NCBI RefSeq assembly: GCF_947623445.1
Contig: NC_135242.1
Span: 23,002,001-23,066,000 of the forward strand
Reading direction: 5' to 3'
Length of the DNA: 64,000 nucleotides
From: Clavelina lepadiformis
Taxonomy: Eukaryota > Chordata > Ascidiacea > Aplousobranchia > Clavelinidae
The notes below the pieces were generated by a model that was given only the letters and a program-made list of their open reading frames with translations, did no database searches and had not been told where the DNA came from. The translations under genes and the position numbers were made by a program. The first letter of the stretch is position 1; each line of letters opens with the position of its first letter. Positions 46,714 to 58,191 of this stretch are shown here, in pieces.

Positions 46714-49700
46714 ATGACGTCAAACAAGGGGATTACTCTTACTTTTCATGAGATACGATATGAGGTAAAACAAAAACTGGATGACATGCCTGTGTGTGGG
46801 AAGACGGGGATGAAAGACATCTTAAAACGAGTGAGGTAGAAAAAATTCGATTTATGATGTAGAAATAAGAATGAAGTTCTCATAACGCAAATGTCGCAGT
46901 CAAAGTTAATATACGAGTAGAAACCTCTAAACTACACGACTTTACATTTTATGTGCATCGTTGACAGTAAAATTTCTCATAACTGCCATAAAGTTGTGAT
47001 AAAATTTTATTTCCTTGTAAACCTGCAGTTGTTAAACTTTAATAGATTAAATTTGACAACAGCTCAGTTTCAAATTAGTTAACATACCAGCTGCAAGGTC
47101 ATTGACATCAGTCATTCTCTACTCCATGTTGTATTTTGTATTACAGTGGCTACCTTCCACCCGGACTGAACGCTATTATGGGACCCACTGGTAGTGGAAA
47201 AACATCGTAAGTCCAAAAATCTCACCGAGTGTTTGGTTAAATCTCTGAAAGTTGTTGAAGACCAAGTATCGCATGCTGGCGGTAGAACCAACATGAACTT
47301 AGATGTACAATTTTTTTCCAGATTACTGGACATTCTCGCTCAACGCAAAGATCCGCGTGGACTGAAGGAAGGTCTCGTCTTATTGGACAACGAGAAACCG
47401 CCTGAAGATTTCAGGCTCATGAGTGGCTACGTTGTACAGGTGTGTACTTACGGGTCCAGCGCCAACTCCGCCACTTTGGATGATTTAAATTCGTGCTGAA
47501 GTGTTTTTGACGTCCCCGCAATACGATTATATGGGAAGAACGGCTTTATTATATATAGATAGCAACACCCCCGATTGAAGTGGGAAAACTATGCCGGAAG
47601 CACTATTTAAGCAATGGTTGCCAGGTCGACTTTGTTAGTCCCAAGGGTTCGGGTTACAAAAACTAATCTAGGATCATTGATACAAAGCAAGGCTTAACTT
47701 TAATAAAACGGTGTTTGCTCATATGAACGTACACAACACATTGTACAGTGAAGGATACTTGTGGTTGAATTCTTGACAAAAAATTTAGAAATATTCTCGT
47801 GGTTGACAGCATTAAGTTTGAATTTATGCCTTTTCTTTCTATTAAGTTTGTATTATTCCCAGGATGACGTGGTGATGGGAACTTTAACTGTCCGCGAGAA
47901 TCTCGCCTTTTCCGCCAACCTCCGACTTTCAAACAAGGAATTCGACAAGCAGGCGAAAAAAGAGAAAGTGGATCACGTGATCAATCAACTTGGACTTCAA
48001 GCATGCGCTGATACTCTGGTAATGATTGAAAACACTAAGCCAGGTTAATTATTAGGTTAGTTAACTATTAGTCAGGTTATTAGTTCAAACATGAACTTTT
48101 GCAAGCTTCAACTTGCTCTGTTAGGTGTCAAATATTGCGGTAATTTAATAACTTCATAAGGCAAAATGTTTTGCGCGTCACACTTGAGCAATCGTTGAAT
48201 CCATTTTGACATGCTTGTCATATTTGCTTGACGGTGTTATAGCTTAAGTCTTCAAAGACCATTGTTTAAATATAAAAATACTTTAATCCTGTCAGTGCTG
48301 CACTTATTTCTTGCTTTTATGACATCACAATGTTTTATTCGGAAGTATCTTTTGAAGGGGAAAGCTTACAATGACATTGGATATGACTTGTCGTAACAAT
48401 CGTTTCTACATTCCCAGGTTGGGAACGAGTTTGTCCGCGGAGTATCGGGTGGAGAGAGGAAGAGAGTAAACATCGGAATGGAGATGATCCTTGATCCGCC
48501 CATCCTCTTCCTCGATGAACCGACCACGGGACTGGATGCAAACACAGCAAACTCACTGGTGCTTCTTCTGTACAAGTGAGAAACTTAAACTGACTTTTCT
48601 CACCCAATTCAAAATGTTTCATACAGTTCAGTAAATATCCGACATTTCGTTGATTTTCTCATTTTTTCAACATCTACAAAGATTTTCTTCGAGTCCCACT
48701 TAATGTGTTTTAGTTAATGTCTGCTATTTATTTTAAGTTGCGTACATAATTTGATTTGAACTGATGCACCGTAGGTTGGCAAGTGGAGGCAGGAACGTCT
48801 TAATGTCGATTCATCAACCTCGTTATTCAATATTTTCCCTCATGGACCGACTCTTGATCTTAAACAAAGGAAATGTTGTCTACAGCGGCCCAACCAAATC
48901 TGCCGTGGAATATTTCAGTGAAATAGGTGATATATGTCGTTTAGTGTGCTTTATTAGGCTTCTTTTTATCGGATTCGTCTTTTGGATTTGGACTGTAGTT
49001 GTTTTCAGTTATAAACTTGTTTTTCTTATCATTCAGGTTATACTTGTCCACAGTTCCACAATCCTGCCGATTATTTTTTGGACATCGTGGGTGGTGACGT
49101 CAACACGGCAAAACTCATCGGAAACATCAACACTCCACCAGAAAACTCGTACGAAGCGAACGGATCCCAGAGTAGTCAGAGTGACGAGGATGGTAAGTGA
49201 AGATGGCCGTGACAATGGTTTAACAATTCTATTGTAAATCTATCGCGGCATAATAACGCCATCGTGTGGATGAAATAGATGCGAATAAGAGACAGAAGAG
49301 GGCGGCAGATATCACTGTGGCTATGGAGGAGGACGAACAAGAAGACAACAGCCAGTTTCTCGTCGACGCTTTCGCCAAGTCCTCCCTCGCTCAGGAGGAA
49401 AACAAACTGTTGAACGTAATAAAACTTGAACTTGCTATTTCTAAGTTTATTTTGTAATTGGTAAAAAGCATGTTTTATCTTGTGCTAAATTACTACGCTT
49501 AAAAGCGACTTTTAAAAACTTAAAAACTTTTGTTAAGTTTAGCTGTTGGGCAAGTTCAATCAATGTGATGTGTTTATCTTTGGTTTTGTAAAGGGAAATG
49601 AAATTATAACTGGATGTGTTCGAATCTTAAATCTTCTGTTTCTTTACAGGAAATTAAACAGTCCTACTGGAACAAGTCCAATGCACTTGAGCCTGGTTTC

Positions 49701-51735
49701 ACAAATGGGAAACTCCCGGAAACGAATTACGCGAACGGCTTCTTCGCTCAGGTGAGAATTACAGTAATTGTCGTATACGGTGACGCAGAGACTAAAATCC
49801 GCAACTTTTACTAACAATTTTAAAATTGTTTTTTCTAAGCTCGGCGCCGTTACCAAGCGTACCGTCATCAACATCTTACGTAATCCCATGACGTCATTTG
49901 CGCAAGTGCTTCTGATGATTACGTTCGGGGTTTTGATTGGTCTGATTTATTTTCAAACCGACACTTCTTTCCAAAGTGGAATACAGAACAGGTTGGTTTT
50001 GATTATATAAGCACTTTCTCTTTCGTCTATTTACTTATTGTTTATTTACTTATTTATATCCTTAACAATCTATTACATACCTGAAACCTTTATTCAAACG
50101 ATCGATTTATTTCAGATCGGGTTGCTTCTTTTTCCTTATTACGTCACAAGTGATGTCCAACCTGTCTGCGCTGGAACTTTTCATCAAGAATCGAACGCAT
50201 TTTATGTAAGTTGTGCCCGGTTTTACGGTTGAATAAACTTTGAATACGTTTAATACGCTGAGTACGGTTTGCGGTTGTGCCCAGTCAGGGATGACTTGGT
50301 AATCGCAACATTTTAAGTCGACATCCGCCGTTTCCACATCTTTCTTTTCATTTAGACACGAATCCGCCAGCGGATATTACCGAGTGTCCGTTTTCTTTAT
50401 TGCCCAAGTTTTTGCCGACTTGATTCCGAACCGTCTTGTTCCTAATTTATTTTTCTCCGTCATAATTTACTTTATGATCGGTAAGTATAAACAATGACGT
50501 CAATGTTAGATTCCATATTTACTTCTAGGCTACATTTGGCTTTTTCATTTACTTTTTCGTAGTTTCTTGTCAACTTAGCTTACATGTTATAAAATAATAA
50601 TCTAAGCCTAAAACTTTCTTCCAACTTAAATCTAATTTCAATTAAACCCCAAATGGCTAAGATTAGTTTTTTTACAAACCCATTCTCCTAACCTAACCGT
50701 CTATCTTTAACAACGACTCAACGTGACCTACATATGGTAAAATAGTCACTTCCTATAAATTCTGCTTTTTTGATAAAGTATTACACTATTGTTAATGGGT
50801 TTTTATCTAATTCAGGTTTCCAAATGGACGTTGGGAAATTTTTCTTTTTCGTTCTCACGCTTTTCATCACAGCCATCGGGGCCTCGTCCATGGCTTTTTT
50901 CGTTAGCGCCTCCGTGCGGGTGTTCGCCATAGCAAATATTCTCGTTTCTCTTCCTTACATTTTAATGATGTTGTTTGGTGGTTTCTTGGCCAACACTGAG
51001 TCACTTCTTGACTGGCTTGCCTGGTTAAAGTGGGTCAGCATTTTTAGATACGGAATAAACGTAAGTAAGCGCATCAATACGAGACCAACATGTGGAAATA
51101 CAGTCTACACCTGTGGTTCCCCACCTGGGGTGGCGAGTGTAGCGTAATGGGGTCAAAACTTTTACGTTAATTCCTCATAAAAACTTATTTAGTAACAATT
51201 TTTAAGTTTAAGTAAATTTTCAAGTAAGAGAATCACCGGATTATATGTTGATTTCTGCTGGAGCGTTTGGTGATATTTTGCACAGACTCAGACGTGAATC
51301 GATTACTTTACAGGCCCTAACTGTCAACGAAATGTCAGGACTCGTCTTTATCGACAATTCGTCTTACCCTGGGTTCAACATAAGTTCCCCACTGCCATGC
51401 ATGAGTTCTATTGATGGCAGCCTCATCCCAAACTGGTACGTACGAAAGCTGCAGCCTATTCCCGCAGCCTAAGCTAAAGGAGATTATGCTAAGTACGAAA
51501 TGACTGTGATCACGGTTTTTAAAAGCGTTTTTTTTTGATATTTTTTGATAATGATATCCACGGTCTAACTCTTTACCTTCTTTGCAGTACAACTGGTGAA
51601 ATGTACATGGACATTCAAGGCATCCCGTACGACATTTGGGGAAAGTGGCAGAACATCGTCGCCCTCGGCTGCATCGCTTTCGGTTTCCTTTTCTTTGCTT
51701 ACGTGCAATTACGTAGAGTGAACAAGTTCAAATAG
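46714..51735 (+). CDS. ABCG2-like: ABCG2-type half transporter, gene 1
   Basis: ATP-driven efflux half transporter of the ABCG family; works as a dimer, in vertebrates exporting drugs, urate and porphyrins from the plasma membrane. Coding exons: 46714-46835, 47147-47206, 47322-47439, 47863-48018, 48418-48575, 48775-48926, 49037-49192, 49279-49415, 49650-49751, 49840-49991, 50116-50205, 50356-50480, 50816-51060, 51314-51435, 51588-51735; total 680 residues against 655 for human ABCG2. ABC domain first, as in all ABCG: Walker [10 protein letters not shown] (about 53-61), Q loop GYVVQDD, signature VSGGERKR (about 161-168), Walker [14 protein letters not shown]-loop [10 protein letters not shown]. 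Linker is acidic. Membrane domain starts [13 protein letters not shown], includes ASGYYRVS and FRYGIN; extracellular loop has two cysteines (PLPC, then the split Cys of exons 14/15). Ends RRVNKFK. No break found. Confidence 0.95.
50680..50752. repeat. Dispersed repeat, second copy
   Basis: CCCATTCTCCTAACCTAACCG followed by AAAATAGTCACT, as at 17654-17740. Lies in the intron between exons 12 and 13 of ABCG gene 1. Confidence 0.5.
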
Positions 51736-52576
51736 GTTCTTTCTTTGATTGATTTGAAACGTTTCAGAAGGCACTTCATTGATTTACTGTTGATTTTGCA
51801 AACAAATTAAATGGAATAGCAACAACAATTCACCCCTACAAGCAACCAGTATAACATGGCCAGTCACATACATTGGAAGAACAAAATACGTTACCAGGGG
51901 CTAATTATATAATAAAAGCACACAATTGTTTGTGCTAATTCGTTACACATTACCGACTTTGCCCTTGTGTCGCCTTCTGTTTGCAGTACAAGTAATATGT
52001 AACAAAATTCAGTTTCATGGAGTAAACTGACGTGTTGTCCAACATTTCCATCGCCAATGACATACAGTTTTTATTAATCTTGCAAATTGTTGTCATTTAA
52101 AACTCAATCTTCAGCTGTTATTGCTAATTATGCAACAAAAACGAAATAATAAAACGCAAGCCCACAAATATGAATACATGACGAGTAACAAGCAAACAAC
52201 CTTAAGTTAATCAAAGGTAAAAGCTTATAGCTTGCGTCATATGCATTGTATGAAAGATAAACATACTTAAGCGAAGTGTAACCTGTCTAGTGTCTACCTC
52301 TGTAGTTCTTTTTAATCAAGCTGGCACAGACTAGTTAAACAAAGCATCACTATTTCATGAGGCTACACTACCTATAGCCAGGTTGGAAGTGACAGACACA
52401 AGACAATAGCTTTAATAACAGTGTTAAAGTTTGAAGATGGAAGACAGGCTACAATTTGACTTCATGCAGCAACCTTAAAGAATGCTCAATTTAAATCGGC
52501 AACTAAATTTTGCACTGAAATTTAGGGTTTTTTGACGTCTGTTTATCTTACAAAGTATGAGCATTTGACTTAACAT
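51736..52576. other. Spacer between the two ABCG genes
   Basis: 841 bases, no gene. Must contain the 3' end of gene 1 (an ATTAAA-type signal lies near 51806) and the promoter of gene 2, unless both are read from one transcript. Confidence 0.5.
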
Positions 52577-55500
52577 ATGTCGACTTACACAACTTTGAAT
52601 ATTGAAGACGACAGAACCTCAGCAAATGGGATTACCCTCAGTTTTCATGACGTACGTTATGAGGTAAAGCAAAAGTTAAATGACGTACCGATTTGTGGGA
52701 AGACGGGGATGAAAGACATCTTAAATGGTGTAAGGTACGTGATACCAACTAATCTTCATCCATTGATAACAACTTTTTGTACGATGTCCAATCCCCATTT
52801 CGAATCAAACTGTTTGGGGAAAGATAAAGTTTGTTGTTTTCTTATCACGCATTTATAATCTTAAAAATGTCCTTAAAACAGGAAACATATGACGCACAAG
52901 TGGAGCAACAGCTTTCTTAACTGTGTTTGCTGAAACTAAGTTATGAAATTGATTTTGTATTTTCAGTGGATACTTTCCACCTGGCCTGAACGCGATTATG
53001 GGACCAACTGGAAGCGGTAAAACATCGTAAGTGATTGCAAATCAATGTACAATGCATAATTTAATCGTATCTTTTACACCTCGTAAGAATTAACGTGTGT
53101 GTACATTCAAGGAAATGCTTTCAATGCAGCTAAATCGTTTTGAAGTTCTTTTGTGTCTCTAAGCTACTAACCCAGAATGTATGTTGCCTGTGACAAGGTT
53201 ACTGGATGTCCTCGCTCAACGCAAATATCCGCGTGGACTGAAGGAAGGTCTCGTCTTATTGGACAACGAGAAACCGCCTGAAGATTTCAGACTCATGAGT
53301 GGTTACGTTGTACAGGCGAGTTATATAACAATTTCATATTAGTCAGGCAACAAACCTAGCGAGACATTTATTGCAAGTAACATAGTTAAATAGTTAAATA
53401 ACAAGTTGCATAATCACCGCTTTGTTTACTCTTAAGTTGATCATTAAGCAGCGCAATACCTTATACGCTTTCGCAGGCTGCAGAATGGTCGTCTCGTCAC
53501 GTCAAATAATACGCTGAATTGAATTAGTCAAAATACATTGCTTAAACTATTAGACTCTCAAATAAGCGAAGGTTGCCGTTTGTGTAAGCGATACGCCAAG
53601 TTCTACTCTTATGCATTGTGACATTATATTTACATTAACTGCCCTTATCATTACGAACTGTTCACGGTATTGTGTCAGGCTTTTTGATATGTGACGTCTA
53701 ACATGTGTCCAGGATGACGTGGTGATGGGAACTTTAACTGTTCGAGAGAATCTCGCCTTTTCCGCCAATCTCCGACTTTCGAGTAAAAGATTCGACCAGC
53801 AAGCAAAAAAAGATAAAGTAGATCACGTGATCAATTAACTTGGACTTCAAGCTTGCGCTGATACTCTGGTGCGAGGAAGCGTAACATAACTGACATCTTG
53901 TTCCGTTGATCACGGATATTTGGCCTCTATATGCTGTTTCAATTTAACTACTATCTAACTAAACCATTCAAAAATACAAGCGCAGTAAATAAAAAAACAA
54001 TTTTTTCATTAATCATGCGCTTATGTCTGTGCTGTGTTTGCAAAATTACCGGCCCTTTTTGAGCGCGACTTTGCTTAGTATTAAGAGTAAATCGTCTGAG
54101 ACACCTTTAGGTTGGGAACGAGTTTGTCCGCGGAGTATCGGGCGGAGAGAGGAAGAGAGTAAACATTGGAATGGAGATGATCCTTGATCCACCCATCCTC
54201 TTCCTCGATGAACCGACCACGGGTCTGGATGCAAACACAGCAAATTTAACCGTCCTTCTTCTCTATAAGTGAGAAAAGATTTATGTGAAGCAATTTCTAA
54301 CAGAGTATTACCTTTTGTGGATTTTGTTATGTCCAAACACACTCTATGGTAAAAAGTATTGTTTGGTTCGAAATAAATTATGCAGCGGTTAGTAATATAT
54401 CTTGGGTCAATAACTACCGCTTTCAGCTACAGCGAATAGAACCCGTTTTATATAATATTTGTAATAAACACGTATTCATTATTAATATGATTATTGCGAA
54501 TGTGATTATTATTATTATTGCAAATAGTTAAATATATATAATCTTTTGTTAACTCCAGGTTGGCTGAAGGTGGTCGGAATGTGATAATGTCGATCCACCA
54601 ACCTCGGTATTCAATTTTCACATTACTTCAGCGTCTTGTCATACTTAACAAAGGAGATATCGTCTATAGCGGACCAACCGACGCATCAGTGGAATATTTT
54701 CGAAATATAGGTTATATACTGCAGGTTAAATTTGTCTAAATTATACCAACCACAAATATATTTGTAAGCTTCACACAGAAAAGTGTATATGCGTATTTTG
54801 AGTCATGCTATTTTCTACTTCCAGGTTACAGTTGTCCACAGTTCCACAATCCTGCCGACTATTTTTTAGACATTGTGGGTGGTGACGTCAACACAGCAAA
54901 GTTAATCGGAAATTTGAATGCTAGCCAAGAAGATTCGGCCGAAGCGTCAGGTAAGAACAACATTTTGAGCATAGAGCCCAAAATTCTTTCAGATAATATA
55001 CGTTATACAGTATATACATGTACAGTATATATAATATATACAGTATATACAGAATATACTGTATATATACACTAATACGAGCTACAGTACATATTATAGC
55101 TGTATCCTGGATCCAGATATATGCCGACTGGAAAATGTAAAGAACATCGTGAACATTTCAATGAATATTTTATCAAATTTCTAACTCGAAATTCAGATCC
55201 AAAGGTGAAAGAAGCGAAGCTCGTAGACGCGAAAGCGATCACAGAAGCGATGACTGCAGACGAAGAGAAAGACAACAGCCGGTATCTGGTCGATTCATTC
55301 GCTAAGTCGTCTCTTGCGATGGTGGAAAGCCAGAGGCTGGATGTAAGAATGTTTGCACGACATGTTAACTTCTGCTACTCTGCTGTAAACCTTTCAAAGA
55401 GAAGTGGTGGCGGCTAAGAATTAGACATGATTTTGACGTTTGTATTACACTAATCACTATTCACTAAAGGAAATTAAACAAATCTTCTTCTCCAACACTG

Positions 55501-57678
55501 GTTCTGACCACCTGGTCGCTCGAAAGAACGTGTTTCCCGGGACCAACTATGCCAACGGTTTTTTTAAGCAGGTAATGTTTTACACTAATCATATATTTAT
55601 TATTGAGAATCAAAAACAAAAATTTCCGGCATAAAAATGATTCTTTTGCTTAACATACAGATAAAAAATTTTTGTGTCCCTAAATAGTTTTCACATCTAC
55701 ACTTTGTTTCATTTTCTCACCTTCTTTTGCAATAGATACCGTTAAGAATTATCAAATAAAGTGCAACGTATATAGATTTACAGCCAAGCTCCTTTTATTT
55801 ATCTTTACTATGGCTGAATTCTAGCCCTTCTCGCAACAATACATCTATCTAAAAGTACAGTATGTTATTGCAGGCGGCCATTGTAACCCGAAGGACTGTG
55901 ATTAATATGGTGAGGAATCCTATGCTGTCAATCGCTCAAGTTGCCCTTCAAGTTGTGTTTGGAGTCTTGATTGGCCTTATCTACTATCAAAGCGACACCT
56001 CCTTTGAGAGTGGGATACAAAATAGGTAAATTCGGTAACTTATTTTACACATAGTCGTAGCTTATGGTAAAACAAAGTTTAAGGATAGAAACAGCAATAA
56101 AGATAAGCTTAGATATCAAACACATCACCAGTTACACATTTATACTGCTTCCTTTAAGTATACTTCACACTTTACCTTGAGTAGAGTTGTTCTGTTTAGT
56201 AAGAAAGAGCATTTATAACCAATTAAAATTTAATGCAACATAGAGCTGGCTGCTTCTTTTTCGTGATTACTTGGCAAGTGATGGCTAACCTGTCGGCGTT
56301 GGATTTGTTTATCAGAAATAGAAAACACTTTATGTGAGCGTTCATCAAAATAAAACTGTATTTTTTCATTATTTTGCGTTTTTTTTTCGGTGATTCATTA
56401 ATCTTTATCAAGGGCTGCATTTGCTTTCACAGCCACGAATCTGCAAGCGGGTATTACAGGGTTTCCGTTTACTTTATTGCCCAAGTTTTTGCCGACTTGA
56501 TTCCAAACCGACTTTTCCCGAATCTGATATTCTCCGCAATCATATATTTCATGATTGGTAAGTCGTGCGTGACCTTGCCATCGACAAATCTATTTCAACA
56601 AGTTATTTGGCCTACTGCTACCCTTTAATACAATTTTATGGAACCGTATTTTAAAGTGATTTACATTCTTGCTCTGGGAAAACATTCTCAAAGACTTACT
56701 TGTACTAAAAACTTAGCGTAATATTTGTTGTGGTATTTTTCTCTGGCAGGATTCCAACGAACCGTGGCCAAGTTTTTCTTCTTCGTTCTCACGCTTTTCG
56801 CTACAGCGATAAGCGCTTCTTCAATGGCTTTCCTTGTTAGCGCCTCCGTGCGGTTGTTTGCGATGGCGAATATACTGGTCTCGTTGCCTTATATTTTGAT
56901 GATGCTATTTGGTGGCTTCTTGGCCAACACTGAGTCGCTATTGGACTGGTTGGCGTGGATCAAATACGTCAGCATTTTCCGATACGGAATAAACGTAAAA
57001 TTTTTGTAAACTTTAATTAACGTCGATATAACTTCTTCGGCTTGTCCTCAATATAAACTTATTTAAGTTATGCATAAATAAAACATTTGTTTCATCGCTC
57101 ATCAATATTTGTGCTTTTTGCATGAAACTGATTGCTTAACTATAAATGTCTATAATCAAGTTAAAAGTTAGTTAAAAATCTGTACTTTTCAGGCCTTAAC
57201 CGTAAATGAGATGAAGGGACTGGTATTCATCGATAACTCGTTTTATCCTGGCTTCAACATCAGTTCGCCAACTCCGTGTCTTAGCACAATTGACCACACT
57301 TTAATTCCAAAGTGGTATGCACACAATAGTTTTCACTGGAAATGGAAATATGGTTTATCAATACCCAAAAATGGTTTAGCAAAATATTGTTCTATAAATT
57401 ATATCTTTTAAATTACCTCTTGCGTAACAATTGAGAAAATCAATACTACAAAAGGTTTTAACTTGCAGTTAAAAGAACATTTTGGTTGATAACTTAACGA
57501 AATGATAGCATAACCGCTATTTTTCCCCAGCACTACTGGAGAAACGTACATGGATATGCAAGGCATTCCATACGGGGTTTGGGAAACGTGGGAGAACTTA
57601 GTTCTTCTCGGTTCAATCGCAGTCGGATTCCTGCTGCTTGCGTATATACAGATGCGGAGAGTGAACAAGTTCAAGTAG
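52577..57678 (+). CDS. ABCG2-like: ABCG2-type half transporter, gene 2, with in-frame stop
   Basis: Tandem duplicate of gene 1 with the same 15 coding exons: 52577-52734, 52967-53026, 53198-53315, 53713-53868, 54111-54268, 54559-54710, 54825-54950, 55197-55342, 55470-55571, 55874-56025, 56244-56333, 56433-56557, 56750-56994, 57193-57314, 57531-57678. Would give about 685 residues. All motifs are present: [38 protein letters not shown], ends RRVNKFK. In exon 4 a TAA at 53836-53838 stands where gene 1 has CAA (Gln, in VINQLGLQ), 170-odd codons in and before the signature motif. Every other splice site and frame is intact, and membrane-domain changes look conservative, so the stop is recent, allelic or an error. 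The intron after exon 3 has a GC donor (GCGAGT). Exon 3 has Tyr for the Asp of RKDP. Confidence 0.88.
54995..55085. repeat. AT-rich palindromic microsatellite
   Basis: Runs of TATACAGTATA-like units on both strands inside the intron between exons 7 and 8 of ABCG gene 2. Confidence 0.8.
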
Positions 57679-58191
57679 ACAAGATTATCTGGTTCCCTTG
57701 CATTCTGTGTAGTCATTATGCATGAGCTTTGTAATAAAAACCAACTCAAGCTTGGTCACTCAGCGTATTGTAATATATATTACAGACAACCCTTTCACGT
57801 TAGTCAGCATGGGCGTATTACACATCGAGTAATATTTTATCCGATGTAAATGCAGAAAAAAATGCAAAAATAGTAATAAAGTCAACTTAGTGTTTCAACG
57901 CAAATAACAAACATTTACATGTATACAATTCATACGAAAGTCAAAGTCAACTTTGAACATTTACATGCGTCTCAATTCTTTATTCTCAAAAAAGTTGACA
58001 AACTGAGAGAGAAAACAAATTTGCCGTCAGCAACGCTTTTGGTTACAAATATCTTCATACATCGGTCTCTTTCTCTCTTCGCCCTTCGTGAGGCGGCAAT
58101 ACAGGGAAGTATTTTAAAAACCTGGGAAAAAAAAATTTGATAAGGACTGTGTGCTACATTTTTTTATTACTCTTTTAATTGGGAGATTACG
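57679..58191. other. Convergent spacer between ABCG gene 2 and SLC23
   Basis: No gene. AATAAA near 57734 fits the ABCG gene 2 poly(A) signal. The far end should hold the 3' UTR of the minus-strand SLC23 gene. Confidence 0.5.

Noticed and set aside
57408-57749. 113-codon minus-strand open frame
   Set aside because: Antisense to the last exon of ABCG gene 2.
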